Positions 14,873 to 23,528 of a stretch of DNA of 36,231 nt are shown piece after piece (the first letter of the stretch is position 1; every line of letters begins with the position of its first letter). The stretch is taken from NCBI RefSeq assembly GCF_000716545.1, contig NZ_JNWZ01000070.1:1-36231 (forward strand). The letters are read 5' to 3'. The notes under the pieces were generated by a model. It was not told the DNA's origin. It made no database searches and saw only the letters and a list, made by a program, of their open reading frames with translations. The stretch is from Kitasatospora phosalacinea (GTDB taxonomy: Bacteria > Actinomycetota > Actinomycetes > Streptomycetales > Streptomycetaceae). The translations under genes and the position numbers were made by a program.

Positions 14873-15895
14873 GTGCCAGCCAAGCCCGAATCACCCGAGC
14901 CGCAGATATCGACCGGACCGCGCACGGTTCCGGTCCGTTCCGGTCACGAATCTCCAAGCGGAGCGGCAGAATCCGTCCTCCCGCCGATCAGTCGGCGGCA
15001 CGCCCTGCTCTTCGGCGTGGTCGGGCTGCTCTACCTGGTGGTGGTGCTGGCGATCCTGTGCGACTCCCCGCTGGTCGACCTGGACTGGTCACTGCAGCAG
15101 CTGCGGCCGTACAAGCAGTGGCCCGAAGCGCTGCCGTACCTGGACATCTGGGTGGTCGCGGGGCAGCGCGGCCCGACCGCGATCGCGGCCTGCCTGTGGC
15201 TGGGCTGGCGCTGCTACCGCTCCCACTCGGCGCGGCCGCTGCTGATGATGGGCTCGGCACTGCTGCTGCTGAACGCCACGGTCGGCGGGGTGAAGATCCT
15301 GACCGGCCGGCTGGGTCCGCACTACGCGCACTACGTGGGCTCGCCCGAGCTGTTCTCCGGCGGCAGCATCTTCCCCTCGGGGCACACCGCGAACGCCGTG
15401 GTCACCTGGGGCGTGCTGGCCTACCTGGCGAACCGCTGGCGGCGGACCGGAGCGGCGCTGGCCGCGCTCACCGCGGCCTCGATCGGGCTGACCACCGTCT
15501 ACCTGGGCACCCACTGGATCTCGGACGTGTTCGCGGGCTGGGCGGCGGGCGCGCTGGTGCTGCTCGCCCTGCCGCTGGTCGAACCGGCCGTCGCCGCGCT
15601 GGACCGGCGGGTGCTGGCGGCCTGGCACCGGGAGGGCCGCTTCGCCCGCCCGGTCCCCGCGCCGCGGTCGCGCCCGTCGGCGGCCCGTCCGCCGTGGTCG
15701 GCCCCGGCCCGTCCGCTGCCGGTCCGCCCTCAGCCCGCCCAGGCGCGCTCCACGGCGCCGTCCCGCACCGTCAGGTTGAGCCGGTCGGAGCGGTACTCCA
15801 TGGTCAGCGGCTCCTCCGGCGCCACCACCCGCACGGTGCGCCAGCCCCGCTCGACCGCCAGCGCCCGGGCGGGCTCCACCCGCAGTCCCGGGTAG
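14873..15895 (+). CDS. PAP2-family membrane phosphatase
   Basis: A 340-residue integral membrane protein with about six helices and the three phosphatase motifs: VKILTGRLGP (motif 1 variant of KxxxxxxRP), FPSGH (P168-H171) and LGTHWISD (H214, D218). It probably dephosphorylates a lipid or polyprenyl phosphate at the membrane. I place the start at GTG 14873, where TAATGT (14860-14865) lies 7 nt upstream as in leaderless Streptomyces transcripts. The longer frame from ATG 14783 uses A/T-ending codons and has no ribosome site. The last 55 codons (from 15730) lie antisense to the I78 gene and are Pro/Arg/Ser-rich, so the stop at 15895 may not be original. Confidence 0.75.
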   Translation: MPAKPESPEPQISTGPRTVPVRSGHESPSGAAESVLPPISRRHALLFGVVGLLYLVVVLAILCDSPLVDLDWSLQQLRPYKQWPEALPYLDIWVVAGQRGPTAIAACLWLGWRCYRSHSARPLLMMGSALLLLNATVGGVKILTGRLGPHYAHYVGSPELFSGGSIFPSGHTANAVVTWGVLAYLANRWRRTGAALAALTAASIGLTTVYLGTHWISDVFAGWAAGALVLLALPLVEPAVAALDRRVLAAWHREGRFARPVPAPRSRPSAARPPWSAPARPLPVRPQPAQARSTAPSRTVRLSRSERYSMVSGSSGATTRTVRQPRSTASARAGSTRSPG

Positions 15896-15915
15896 TCCTC
15901 CAACCGGTCGTCCAT
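15730..15915 (-). CDS. I78-family peptidase inhibitor-like protein
   Basis: A 61-residue protein whose core reads RALAVERGWRTVRVVAPEEP then LTMEYRSDRLNLTVRDGAVE, matching the I78 inhibitor pattern (RxGxxxRVVxPGxxxTMDYRxDRLNVxVDxxGxI). Such proteins are small, usually serine-protease inhibitors; there is no signal peptide here, so the role may be intracellular. ATG at 15915 follows GGAGGAG. It is antisense to the 3' end of the PAP2 gene (166 nt overlap) and divergent from the DUF6343 gene 74 nt away. Confidence 0.7.
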   Translation of the reverse strand: MDDRLEDYPGLRVEPARALAVERGWRTVRVVAPEEPLTMEYRSDRLNLTVRDGAVERAWAG

Positions 15916-15989
15916 CCGCTCCTCCACGTGCCGCCTCCCCCGTCCCCGAACAGTCCTAGGCTGGAAGGGTACGAGGGAGGTGGTCGCGC

Positions 15990-16265
15990 ATGCGACGCGC
16001 CAGGACACCGAAGGTGTGGCTGAGCGGGACGGAGCCGGCCACCGCGCGCAGTGACCTGAAGCTGCGGTTCCTGCTCTCGGTGCTGTTTCTGCCGTTCTTC
16101 GCGCTGTGCACGGCGGGCTTCGCGGTGTGGGCCGCGCTGGCCCCCGCGGACGGCGCGCCGAGCAGCGGGACGCTGGTGGTGTTCGCGGTGGGCTGCGGGG
16201 TGCTGACCCTGGTGGCGGCGGCGGACCTGTGGGTGGTGGTGCGCCGCCGCCGCACCGAGCTGTAG
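15990..16265 (+). CDS. DUF6343-like small membrane protein
   Basis: A 91-residue protein with a basic N-terminus, the segment SGTEPATARSDLKLR typical of DUF6343, and two membrane helices (about 26-50 and 61-83) ending in RRRRTEL. ATG at 15990 has GGGAGG 8 nt upstream, and TAGGCT about 30 nt upstream could be a -10 box. I recall DUF6343 genes next to hopanoid clusters in other streptomycetes, so it may be a conserved neighbour. Function unknown. It converges on the aminotransferase gene with only 10 nt between stops; the GC-palindrome CCCCCGGGGG (16266-16275) fills the gap. Confidence 0.7.
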   Translation: MRRARTPKVWLSGTEPATARSDLKLRFLLSVLFLPFFALCTAGFAVWAALAPADGAPSSGTLVVFAVGCGVLTLVAAADLWVVVRRRRTEL

Positions 16266-16275
16266 CCCCCGGGGG

Positions 16276-17667
16276 TCAGCGCGAGCCGACCGCCTGCTTG
16301 ACCAGGGTGCGGCCGAAGTCCCACATCAGGCCGCTGCCCCGGTGGGCGTCGTCCATCACCTCGGTGAAGGCGTCGACGAAGCGGTCGACCTCCTTCTCGG
16401 TGATGATCAGCGGCGGGATCAGCTTGATCACCTCCAGGTGGTCCCCGGAGACCTGGGTGAGGATCCGGTGCCGCTGCAGCAGCGGCACGACCACCATCTG
16501 CGCGAACAGGCCCTTGCGGGCGGCCTGCAGCGCCGTCCAGCCGGTGCGCAGCTTGAGCGACTTGGGGCGGCCGAACTCGATGCCGATCATCAGCCCCCGC
16601 CCGCGCACCTCGGCGAGCAGCTCGTACCGCTCGGTCAGCGCCGCCAGCCGGGCCCGGAACAGCTCGCCGACCCTGGCGGCGTTCTCCACCACGCCCTCCT
16701 GCCGCATCACGTGCAGGGTGGCCAGGCCGGCCGCCATCGCCTGGGCGTTGGAGCCGAAGCTGGCGGAGTGCACCAGGACGCGGTCCATCGAGGAGTACAC
16801 CTTCTCGAAGATCCACGACTTGCCCAGCGTCGCCCCGATCGGCACGTACCCGCCGGAGAGCGCCTTGGCTGCGCACACCAGGTCGGGGCTGACGCCCTCC
16901 TCGGCCTGGTAGGCGAAGAAGGTGCCGGTGCGGCCGACGCCGGTCTGCACCTCGTCGCAGATCAGCAGCGCCTTGTGGGCGTGCAGCAGCTCCTGGGCGG
17001 CGGCCAGCCAGCCGGGCGGCGGGGCGAGCACGCCCTTGCCCTGGATCGGCTCGACGATCAGCGCCGCGACGTCGCCCTTCTTGAGCTCCTTCCGCAGCGC
17101 GTCCAGGTCGCCGAGCGGGATCGCGGTGTCGGGCAGCAGCGGGTCGAAGCCCTTGCGGAAGCCGCTCTCGCCGTTGACCGACAGCGAGCCCGTGGTGAGG
17201 CCGTGGAAGGCGTGGTCGCAGTACAGGACGCGGCGCCGGCCGGTCGCGTAGCGGGCGAACTTGAGCGCGGTCTCGACCGCCTCGGTGCCGCTGTTGCCGA
17301 AGAACACCCGGTCCAGCCCGGGGGCGCGGGCGATCAGCTGCTCGGCGAGCAGGCCCGGCAGCGGGGAGCAGTCGAACCGGGTCAGGTCGGCCGTCTCCAG
17401 GTCCATCACCTGCTGGATCGCGGCCCGGACGGCGGGGTGGTGCCGGCCGAGCGCGAAGATGCCGAACCCGGCGAGCATGTCGAGGTACTCGTTGCCCTCG
17501 GCGTCGTGGAAGTACGGGCCCCGGGCGCGTTCGTAGTACCGGTCGAAGCCGATGGTGTGCAGCATCCGGGGCAGCTGCGGGTTGAGGTAGCGGGCGTGCA
17601 GCTCGTAGCGCTCGCCGCCCCGGGCGTCGAGCAGGGCGGCGAGATCGAGCGGTTCGGCCTGGGTCAC
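16276..17667 (-). CDS. hpnO: Hopanoid biosynthesis aminotransferase (HpnO-like, class III PLP)
   Basis: A 463-residue PLP-dependent class III aminotransferase. The motifs are FFGNSGTEAVETALKFAR, DHAFHGLTTGSLS, LLICDEVQTGVGRTG and the PLP lysine K268 in CAAKALSGGYVPIGA. By position at the end of a hopanoid operon it should convert ribosylhopane-derived aldehyde to 35-aminobacteriohopanetriol, as HpnO does. Sequence alone would also allow an ornithine or acetylornithine-type transaminase. GTG at 17667 is chosen because GGAGAG lies 8 nt upstream; a GTG 24 nt earlier lacks such a site. It follows dxs by 61 nt and is the last gene of the operon. Confidence 0.85.
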   Translation of the reverse strand: MTQAEPLDLAALLDARGGERYELHARYLNPQLPRMLHTIGFDRYYERARGPYFHDAEGNEYLDMLAGFGIFALGRHHPAVRAAIQQVMDLETADLTRFDCSPLPGLLAEQLIARAPGLDRVFFGNSGTEAVETALKFARYATGRRRVLYCDHAFHGLTTGSLSVNGESGFRKGFDPLLPDTAIPLGDLDALRKELKKGDVAALIVEPIQGKGVLAPPPGWLAAAQELLHAHKALLICDEVQTGVGRTGTFFAYQAEEGVSPDLVCAAKALSGGYVPIGATLGKSWIFEKVYSSMDRVLVHSASFGSNAQAMAAGLATLHVMRQEGVVENAARVGELFRARLAALTERYELLAEVRGRGLMIGIEFGRPKSLKLRTGWTALQAARKGLFAQMVVVPLLQRHRILTQVSGDHLEVIKLIPPLIITEKEVDRFVDAFTEVMDDAHRGSGLMWDFGRTLVKQAVGSR

Positions 17668-17728
17668 GCTGGAAGCTCTCCGTTCGGTCACTTGTGCGGA
17701 CTGTCGTTTGCGGGGGCTGTCGGGGCCG

Positions 17729-19654
17729 TCACTTCCGGGGGAGGCGGGGCCGGTACTCCTGGGCGCCGCTGCGCGTGCCGGGCAGCAGCCGGCGGGCGTA
17801 GGCGGCGGTCTGGGCGGCGACGCCGGTGCCGGTGAGCCCGATCTCCTCGAGGATCTCGCCGCGCGAGGCGTGCGCCAGGAACTCCTGCGGGACGCCGAGG
17901 TCGCGCAGCGGGGTGTCGACCTCGGCGTCCCGCAGGGCCTGGGCGACGGCGGCGCCGACGCCGCCGGCCCGGCCGTTGTCCTCGACGGTGACCACCATCC
18001 GGTGCTCGGCGGCCAGCGCGACCAGCGCGGGGTCGACCGGCTTGACCCAGCGCGGGTCGACGACGGTGGCGGTGATGCCGTCGGCGGCCAGCAGCGCGGC
18101 GGCGTCCAGGCAGGCGGGGGCCATCGCGCCGACGGCGACCAGCAGCACGTCGGGGCTGGGTCCGGTGCGGGCCAGCACGTCGACGCCGCCGATCCGTTCG
18201 ATCGCCGGGACGTCGGGGCCGAGGTTCCCCTTGGGGAAGCGCACCACGGTCGGGGCGTCCTCGACGGCGACGGCCTCCCGGAGCTGTTCGCGCAGCCGGT
18301 CGGCGTCGCGCGGGGCGGCCAGCCGCAGCCCGGGGACGACCTGCAGGATCGACATGTCCCACGTGCCGTTGTGCGAGGCCCCGTCGTTGCCGGTGACACC
18401 GGCCCGGTCGAGCACGAAGGTGACGCCCAGCCGGTGCAGCGCCACGTCCATCAGGACCTGGTCGAAGGCCCGGTTCAGGAAGGTCGCGTACACCGCGACG
18501 ACCGGGTGCAGCCCGCCGGTGGCCAATCCGGCGGCGGAGGCCACCGCGTGCTGCTCGGCGATCCCGACGTCGTAGGTCCGCCCGGGGTGGGCGGCGGCGA
18601 ACGGGCCGAGCCCGACGGGGTGCAGCATCGCGGCGGTGATCGCGACCAGGTCGGGGCGCTCGGCGCCGAGGGCGAGCATCTCCTGGCCGAACACGGACGT
18701 CCAGGAGGCGCCGGCGGACGGGGAGGTCGGCAGGCAGGTGTACGGGTCGATCGGGCCCACCGCGTGGAAGCGGTCGGCCTCGTCCTGCTCGGCGGGCCGG
18801 TAGCCGCGGCCCTTGACGGTCAGGCAGTGCACGATGACGGGCCCGCCGAAGTGCCGGGCCTGGCGCAGCGCCTGTTCGACGGCGGCGATGTCGTGGCCGT
18901 CGATCGGCCCGAGGTACTTCAGGCCGAGGTCCTCGAACATGCCCTGCGGGGCGAAGGCGTCCTTGAAGCCCTTCTTGGCGCCGTGCAGCGCGTCGAACAG
19001 CGGCGGGCCGACCACGGGGGTGCGCTGCAGGGCGTCCTTGCCCCAGGCGAGGAAGCGCTCGTAGCCCCTGGTGGTGCGCAGGGTGGCGAGGTGGTGGGCG
19101 AGGCCGCCGATGGTGGGCGAGTAGGAGCGCTCGTTGTCGTTGACGACGATGACCAGCGGGCGGTCCTCGGCCTCGGCGATGTTGTTGAGCGCCTCCCAGG
19201 CCATGCCGCCGGTGAGCGCGCCGTCGCCGATCACGGCGACGGTGCAGCGGTCCACGCCGAGCAGCTGGTTGGCCTTGGCGATGCCGTCGGCGTAGCCGAG
19301 CGCGGTGGAGGCGTGCGAGTTCTCGATCAGGTCGTGCTCGGACTCGGCGCGCGAGGGGTAGCCGGACAGGCCGTCCTTGGCGCGCAGCCGGCTGAAGTCC
19401 TGCCGACCGGTGAGCAGCTTGTGCACGTAGGTCTGGTGGCCGGTGTCCCACAGGACGCGGTCGTGCGGGGAGTCGAAGACCCGGTGCAGGGCGATGCTGA
19501 GTTCGACCACGCCGAGGTTGGGGCCGAGGTGGCCGCCGGTGCGGGTGACGGCGTCGATCAGGAAGTCGCGGATCTCGTCGGCGAGCAGCGGGAGCTGCTC
19601 GGGGTGCAGTCGTCTGAGGTCGGCGGGCCCGGTGATCTGGCTCAGCAGTGGCAT
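17729..19654 (-). CDS. dxs: 1-deoxy-D-xylulose-5-phosphate synthase
   Basis: A 641-residue transketolase-like enzyme that joins pyruvate and glyceraldehyde 3-phosphate, the first step of the MEP pathway, using thiamine diphosphate. Clear motifs are [17 protein letters not shown], the TPP site [16 protein letters not shown] ending in [11 protein letters not shown], the catalytic Glu segment [15 protein letters not shown] and [16 protein letters not shown]. Length is normal for the family. ATG at 19654 has GAGGGG 7 nt upstream. Its place in the hopanoid operon suggests a dedicated copy that raises precursor supply; a housekeeping dxs may exist elsewhere. A hairpin at 19740-19766 separates it from hpnH. 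Confidence 0.95.
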   Translation of the reverse strand: MPLLSQITGPADLRRLHPEQLPLLADEIRDFLIDAVTRTGGHLGPNLGVVELSIALHRVFDSPHDRVLWDTGHQTYVHKLLTGRQDFSRLRAKDGLSGYPSRAESEHDLIENSHASTALGYADGIAKANQLLGVDRCTVAVIGDGALTGGMAWEALNNIAEAEDRPLVIVVNDNERSYSPTIGGLAHHLATLRTTRGYERFLAWGKDALQRTPVVGPPLFDALHGAKKGFKDAFAPQGMFEDLGLKYLGPIDGHDIAAVEQALRQARHFGGPVIVHCLTVKGRGYRPAEQDEADRFHAVGPIDPYTCLPTSPSAGASWTSVFGQEMLALGAERPDLVAITAAMLHPVGLGPFAAAHPGRTYDVGIAEQHAVASAAGLATGGLHPVVAVYATFLNRAFDQVLMDVALHRLGVTFVLDRAGVTGNDGASHNGTWDMSILQVVPGLRLAAPRDADRLREQLREAVAVEDAPTVVRFPKGNLGPDVPAIERIGGVDVLARTGPSPDVLLVAVGAMAPACLDAAALLAADGITATVVDPRWVKPVDPALVALAAEHRMVVTVEDNGRAGGVGAAVAQALRDAEVDTPLRDLGVPQEFLAHASRGEILEEIGLTGTGVAAQTAAYARRLLPGTRSGAQEYRPRLPRK

Positions 19655-19739
19655 GGCGTACCCCTCACGGCTGGTTCGGTGTGCGTGGACTGTCGGTGTC
19701 CAGCCTGCGGCCCGGTGGTCGCGGTCGCCTGTCGGCGCG

Positions 19740-19766
19740 GGCCGCCCGCACGGGGTGCGGGCGGCC
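19740..19766 (-). terminator. Hairpin between hpnH and dxs
   Basis: A 12-bp perfect stem with a 3-nt loop (19740-19751 with 19755-19766; GGCCGCCCGCAC and complement) lies 14 nt after the hpnH stop. It may attenuate transcription into dxs. No ispG gene is found in this 126-nt gap. Confidence 0.6.
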
Positions 19767-19780
19767 GCTCTGACGCCGGG

Positions 19781-20806
19781 TCAGACCGCCTTGGGCGAGG
19801 CGAGCGTCTCGCGGGCGGCGCGGATGGACTCCTTGAGCGAGCCCATGGTGGCGAGCACGGCGGTCGGTTCGTACCCGCAGTGCGCCATGCAGTTGTCGCA
19901 GCGCGGGTCGCGGCCGCGGCCGTACTTGTCCCAGTCGGTCTTCTCGATCAGTTCGCGGTAGGTGGGGACGTAGCCGTCCGACATCAGGTAGCAGGGGCGC
20001 TGCCAGCCGAACAGCGAGTAGTTGGGGATGCCCCAGGCGGTGCACTCGAAGTCGACCTTGCCCTCGAGGAAGTCGAGGAACAGCGGGCTGTGGTTGAGCC
20101 GCCAGCGCCGCCGGTTGCCGCCGGCGAAGGCCGTGCGGAACAGCTCGCGGGTCTGCTCGACACCGAGGAAGTGCTCCTGGTCGGGGGCCTTCTCGTACGC
20201 GTAGGCCGGGGAGATCATCATCTCGTCGACCTTGAGGTCGTCGTTGAGGAAGTCCAGCACCTCGACCACGGTCTGCGCGGTGTCGGTGTTGAAGAAGGTC
20301 GAGTTGGTGGTGACCCGGAAGCCCCGCCGCTTGGCCTCCTTGATCGCCTCGACGGCCTCCGCGAACGTCCCCTCCTTGGCCACCGAGGCGTCGTGCCGCT
20401 CCTCCAGTCCGTCGATGTGGACGGCGAAGGTGAAGTACGGCGAAGGGGTGAACTTGTCGAGCTTCTTGCGCAGCAGCAGGGCGTTGGTGCACAGGAAGAC
20501 GTACTTGCGGCGCGCCACCAGCTGGCGGACGATCTCGTCGATCTGCGGGTGCATCAGCGGTTCGCCGCCGGCGATGGACACCATCGGGGCGCCGCACTCC
20601 AGGACCGCGCCGACCGCTTGGGCGACCGGCATCCGCTGCTTGAGGACGCCCGCCGGGTGCTGGATCTTCCCGCAACCCTCGCACTTGAGGTTGCAGGCGA
20701 ACAGCGGTTCCAGCTCGACGATGAGCGGGAACTTCTTCCGTCCCCTGATCTTCTGCTGCATGAGGTAGGTGGACACGCGGACGGTCTGGCGCAGCGGCAT
20801 GGCCAT
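19781..20806 (-). CDS. hpnH: Adenosyl-hopene transferase HpnH (radical SAM)
   Basis: A 341-residue radical SAM enzyme that adds a 5'-deoxyadenosyl radical to hopene, giving adenosylhopane. The [4Fe-4S] motif is CNLKCEGCGKI (C38, C42, C45), followed by VSIAGGEPLMHPQI. The C-terminal cysteines CDNCMAHC (C303, C306, C310) are also typical of HpnH. The N-terminus MAMPLRQTVRVSTYLMQQKI matches the family. ATG at 20806 lies 3 nt after the hpnG stop, with a second ATG two codons later (20800). It acts at the membrane surface on the product of Shc. Confidence 0.95.
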   Translation of the reverse strand: MAMPLRQTVRVSTYLMQQKIRGRKKFPLIVELEPLFACNLKCEGCGKIQHPAGVLKQRMPVAQAVGAVLECGAPMVSIAGGEPLMHPQIDEIVRQLVARRKYVFLCTNALLLRKKLDKFTPSPYFTFAVHIDGLEERHDASVAKEGTFAEAVEAIKEAKRRGFRVTTNSTFFNTDTAQTVVEVLDFLNDDLKVDEMMISPAYAYEKAPDQEHFLGVEQTRELFRTAFAGGNRRRWRLNHSPLFLDFLEGKVDFECTAWGIPNYSLFGWQRPCYLMSDGYVPTYRELIEKTDWDKYGRGRDPRCDNCMAHCGYEPTAVLATMGSLKESIRAARETLASPKAV

Positions 20807-20809
20807 GAC

Positions 20810-21478
20810 TTAGCTCGCCTCCTGAGGGAGCGTCGAGGGCTGTGGGTTCGTCTGCTGGGCTGGCGTGGCGGCGACCTGCCGGTGCCACGCGGTGAGGGCG
20901 GGGACGGCGGCGCGCAGGGCCCGCCAGGCGCGCACCCCGGCCGGCAGGGTGCCGGGGCGGATCAGTTCCCGTTCGGGGGTGTCGACCACCACCCGCAGCA
21001 CGGCTGCGGGCAGGGCCGGGGCGTACGCGGCCCGGGCGGCCAGGACGGCGGCGGCCTCCATGTCGACGGCGAGCGCGCCCCCGGCGTGCAGCCGGGCCCG
21101 TTCGGCGCCGCGCACCACGTGGTCGGCGGTGCGGTGGGTGCCCAGGTGGGCCCGGAGACCGGCCTCCTCCAGGGCGGTGGCCAGCGCGACCGCGGAGGCC
21201 AGCGGGTGGTCGCCGCCCTCGGCGTCGGTGACCCGGTCGGCGACGATCACCTCGCCGGGGCGCACGCCGGGCCCGAGCGCGGCACCGAACCCGGCGACCA
21301 GCAGCGCGCCGTAGCCGCCCGCGTCGAGCAGCGCCGCGGCCTTCCGCCCGGCGGCCCGGCGGCCCATCCCGGTGCGGGCCAGCACCGGGGGGCCGCCGGC
21401 CGCACCCGACCAGTCGCCGCCGCGCAGCGCCCAGGCCTCCGGCCCGAGCGCGCACAGCACCAGCAGCGGAGCAGTCAT
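20810..21478 (-). CDS. hpnG: Hopanoid-associated phosphorylase HpnG
   Basis: A 222-residue protein of the purine nucleoside phosphorylase superfamily that removes adenine from adenosylhopane. The glycine-rich segments (LLVAGFGAALGPGVRPGEV), HRTADHVVRGAERARL and AVDMEAAAVLAARA (the MExA/E motif) are visible. ATG at 21478 overlaps the stop of a 15-codon micro-ORF as ATGA, with GAGAGG about 11 nt upstream. An earlier start in the same frame (21562) would add 28 residues unlike the family. The C-terminus (PAQQTNPQPSTLPQEAS) is hydrophilic. hpnH follows after 3 nt. Confidence 0.9.
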   Translation of the reverse strand: MTAPLLVLCALGPEAWALRGGDWSGAAGGPPVLARTGMGRRAAGRKAAALLDAGGYGALLVAGFGAALGPGVRPGEVIVADRVTDAEGGDHPLASAVALATALEEAGLRAHLGTHRTADHVVRGAERARLHAGGALAVDMEAAAVLAARAAYAPALPAAVLRVVVDTPERELIRPGTLPAGVRAWRALRAAVPALTAWHRQVAATPAQQTNPQPSTLPQEAS

Positions 21479-21522
21479 CCGTACACGCACCTCTCGACGA
21501 TGGGCCCGCTCCGTCCGCTCAT
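21475..21522 (-). CDS. 15-codon micro-ORF 2 between shc and hpnG
   Basis: Reads MSGRSGPIVERCVYG then TGA. Its ATG overlaps the stop of micro-ORF 1 (ATGA) and its stop overlaps the hpnG start (ATGA). The first 18 nt match micro-ORF 1 at 16 positions. The likely hpnG ribosome site (GAGAGG) lies inside it. It may be a translational coupling device rather than a functional peptide. Confidence 0.4.
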   Translation of the reverse strand: MSGRSGPIVERCVYG

Positions 21523-21566
21523 GCGCACGCGCGCCCGCTGTTGATGAACCCGCTCCGTTCACTCAT
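21519..21566 (-). CDS. 15-codon micro-ORF 1 between shc and hpnG
   Basis: Reads MSERSGFINSGRACA then TGA. Its ATG overlaps the shc stop (ATGA, 21563-21566). GGTGG lies just upstream within the shc end. It is followed at a 44-nt period by the related micro-ORF 2. No known family. Confidence 0.4.
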   Translation of the reverse strand: MSERSGFINSGRACA

Positions 21567-23521
21567 TGCCCACCGGCCCGGCCGAGCGGGGCGTCGTGCA
21601 CGTAGCGGCCGAGCGCGGTGACCGGGAAGACCAGGCGGTACAGGTGGTAGTTGATGGAGAAGTCCCAGGGGAATCCGGTGCCGGTGAACTGTGGTTCGTC
21701 CCACGTCCCGTCGGGGCGCTGGGTGGCGGTGAGCCAGCCGACGCCGCGCTCGACCGCCTGGGAGTCGCGCTCGCCGGCGGCGAGCAGCGCCATCAGCGCC
21801 CAGGCGGTCTGCGAGGCGGTGGACTCGCCGCGGCCGGCCCAGGTGGCCGGGTCCTCGTAGGAGCGCATGTCCTCGCCCCAGCCGCCGTCCGGGTTCTGCC
21901 GGTCGGTCAGCCAGGCGACGGCGCGGCGGACGGCGGAGTGGCCGGGGGTGAGCCCCGCGGCGATCAGCGCGGGCACCACCGAACCGGTGCCGTAGATGTA
22001 GTTGGTGCCCCAGCGGCCGAACCAGGAGCCGTCGGCCTCCTGGTGGCGCAGCAGCCAGGCGACGCCGCGCCGGGTGCGCGGGTGCCTGGCGAGGCCGGTC
22101 TCGGCGAGCATCTCCACCACGTGCGCGGTGACGTCCGCCGAGGGCGGGTCGATGACCTCGCCGAAGTCGCAGAACGGGAGCTTGTTGGGGAGCTTGCTGG
22201 TGTTGTCGGCGTCGAAGGCGCCCCAGGCGCCCTCCTTGGACTGCATGCCGAGGTTCCAGCGGACGGCCCGTTCGACGGCGCCGTTCAGCCCGGCCCGGTC
22301 GGGGTGGTCGATCCGGCGCAGCGCGAGGACCACCTCGGCGGTGTCGTCGACGTCCGGGTAGGTGTCGTTCTCGAACTCGAAGGCCCAGCCGCCGGGGGCC
22401 AGCCGGGGGCGTTTGACGGCCCAGTCGCCGCGGGTGGTGACCTCCTCGCCGAGCATCCAGCTGCCGGCCTTCACCAGCGCGGGGTGGTCGCCGGGCAGTC
22501 CGGCGTCGCGCAGCGCGATGGCGGCCAGGCAGGTGTCCCACACCGGGGACTGGCAGGCCTCCAGCCAGCGCTTGCCGTCCTCGGTGTGGACGGTGAAGGA
22601 GTCGAAGGCGGCGAGTCCGGCCTTCATCACGGGGTGGTCGAGCCGGTAGCCGAGCAGCCGCAGCGCGATCAGCGAGTAGACGGCGGGCGGCTGGATGCCG
22701 CCCCAGCAGCCGTCGGCCTCCTGCCGTTCGACGATCCAGGCGGCGGCCTGCCGCAGCGCCAAGCGGCGCAGCGGTTTGATGGCGTGCCGGTGGTAGCGGT
22801 GCATCAGCTGGTCGAGCCGCTGGAACAGGCCGTCCCAGCTGTGCGCGGGGGCGAGCGGCCGCCGGGGGTGCGGGTTCGCCGGGTCGGTGTGCAGCTCGGT
22901 GAGCTCGAACGGCGCGGGGCGGACCGGGCGGTGCGCGGAGACCACGGTGAGCGGGACGATGGTCTGCCGGGCCCACTGGCCGAAGGAGTAGATGTTCAAC
23001 GGGGCCCAGCTGGGCAGGAACAGCACCTCGGGGGGCAGCTCGGGGAGCTCCTCCCAGGGCCACCAGCCGAACAGGGCGAGCCAGATCCGGGTGAACACCC
23101 GGGCCGAGGCGATGCCGCCGCGCTCGCGGACGAAGGCGGCGGCGGCCCGCATGTGCGGGGCGTCCGCGGCGTCCCCGGCGAGCCGGAGGGCCACGTACGC
23201 CTCGACGGTGGTGGAGAGTTCGGGCGGGCCGCCGTGGAAGGTGGTCCAGGTGCCGTCCTCCCGCTGCCGGGAGCGGATCCAGGCCGCGGTGGCCCGGGTC
23301 TGCTCCTCGGTGCGGATCCCGAGGAACTCCCTGAGCAGGAGGTCTTCGGCGTCCATGGTGACGTTGGTCTCCAGGTCGCCCTTCCACCAGCCGTCGGCGT
23401 GCTGGAGTGACAGCAGGTGTGCGGTGGCGCGGCTGAGCGCCGCCGCTGGTGAGGAATCGTCAGATCGTGTTACTGCAACTGAGGTTTGGGGTCCGAGCCT
23501 TCCACCCGCGGTTGCTGTCAC
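21563..23521 (-). CDS. shc: Squalene-hopene cyclase
   Basis: A 652-residue monotopic membrane cyclase that folds squalene into hopene or hopanol. The catalytic DXDD motif is DVDD (390-393), followed by TAEV; D392 is the expected proton donor. Several QW repeats are visible (for example QHADGWWKG, QREDGTW, QEADGCWGG, QEADGSWFGRWG and QNPDGGWGE). The C-terminal FTGTGFPWDFSINYHLYR is diagnostic. GTG at 23521 has GAGAGG 10 nt upstream and follows the polyprenyl synthase stop by 7 nt. The first 25 residues are variable. Confidence 0.97.
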   Translation of the reverse strand: MTATAGGRLGPQTSVAVTRSDDSSPAAALSRATAHLLSLQHADGWWKGDLETNVTMDAEDLLLREFLGIRTEEQTRATAAWIRSRQREDGTWTTFHGGPPELSTTVEAYVALRLAGDAADAPHMRAAAAFVRERGGIASARVFTRIWLALFGWWPWEELPELPPEVLFLPSWAPLNIYSFGQWARQTIVPLTVVSAHRPVRPAPFELTELHTDPANPHPRRPLAPAHSWDGLFQRLDQLMHRYHRHAIKPLRRLALRQAAAWIVERQEADGCWGGIQPPAVYSLIALRLLGYRLDHPVMKAGLAAFDSFTVHTEDGKRWLEACQSPVWDTCLAAIALRDAGLPGDHPALVKAGSWMLGEEVTTRGDWAVKRPRLAPGGWAFEFENDTYPDVDDTAEVVLALRRIDHPDRAGLNGAVERAVRWNLGMQSKEGAWGAFDADNTSKLPNKLPFCDFGEVIDPPSADVTAHVVEMLAETGLARHPRTRRGVAWLLRHQEADGSWFGRWGTNYIYGTGSVVPALIAAGLTPGHSAVRRAVAWLTDRQNPDGGWGEDMRSYEDPATWAGRGESTASQTAWALMALLAAGERDSQAVERGVGWLTATQRPDGTWDEPQFTGTGFPWDFSINYHLYRLVFPVTALGRYVHDAPLGRAGGQ

Positions 23522-23528
23522 TCTTACG

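Noticed and set aside
16276..18399. A longer aminotransferase extending into dxs
   Set aside because: The N-terminal 245 residues are a Pro/Ser/Arg-rich shadow of dxs; GTG at 17667 with GGAGAG gives a normal-length enzyme.
17708..21544. A 1278-codon open frame on the plus strand
   Set aside because: It is antisense to dxs, hpnH and hpnG, all with clear family motifs. The translation is a Gly/Val/Arg/Gln-rich shadow typical of high-GC antisense frames.
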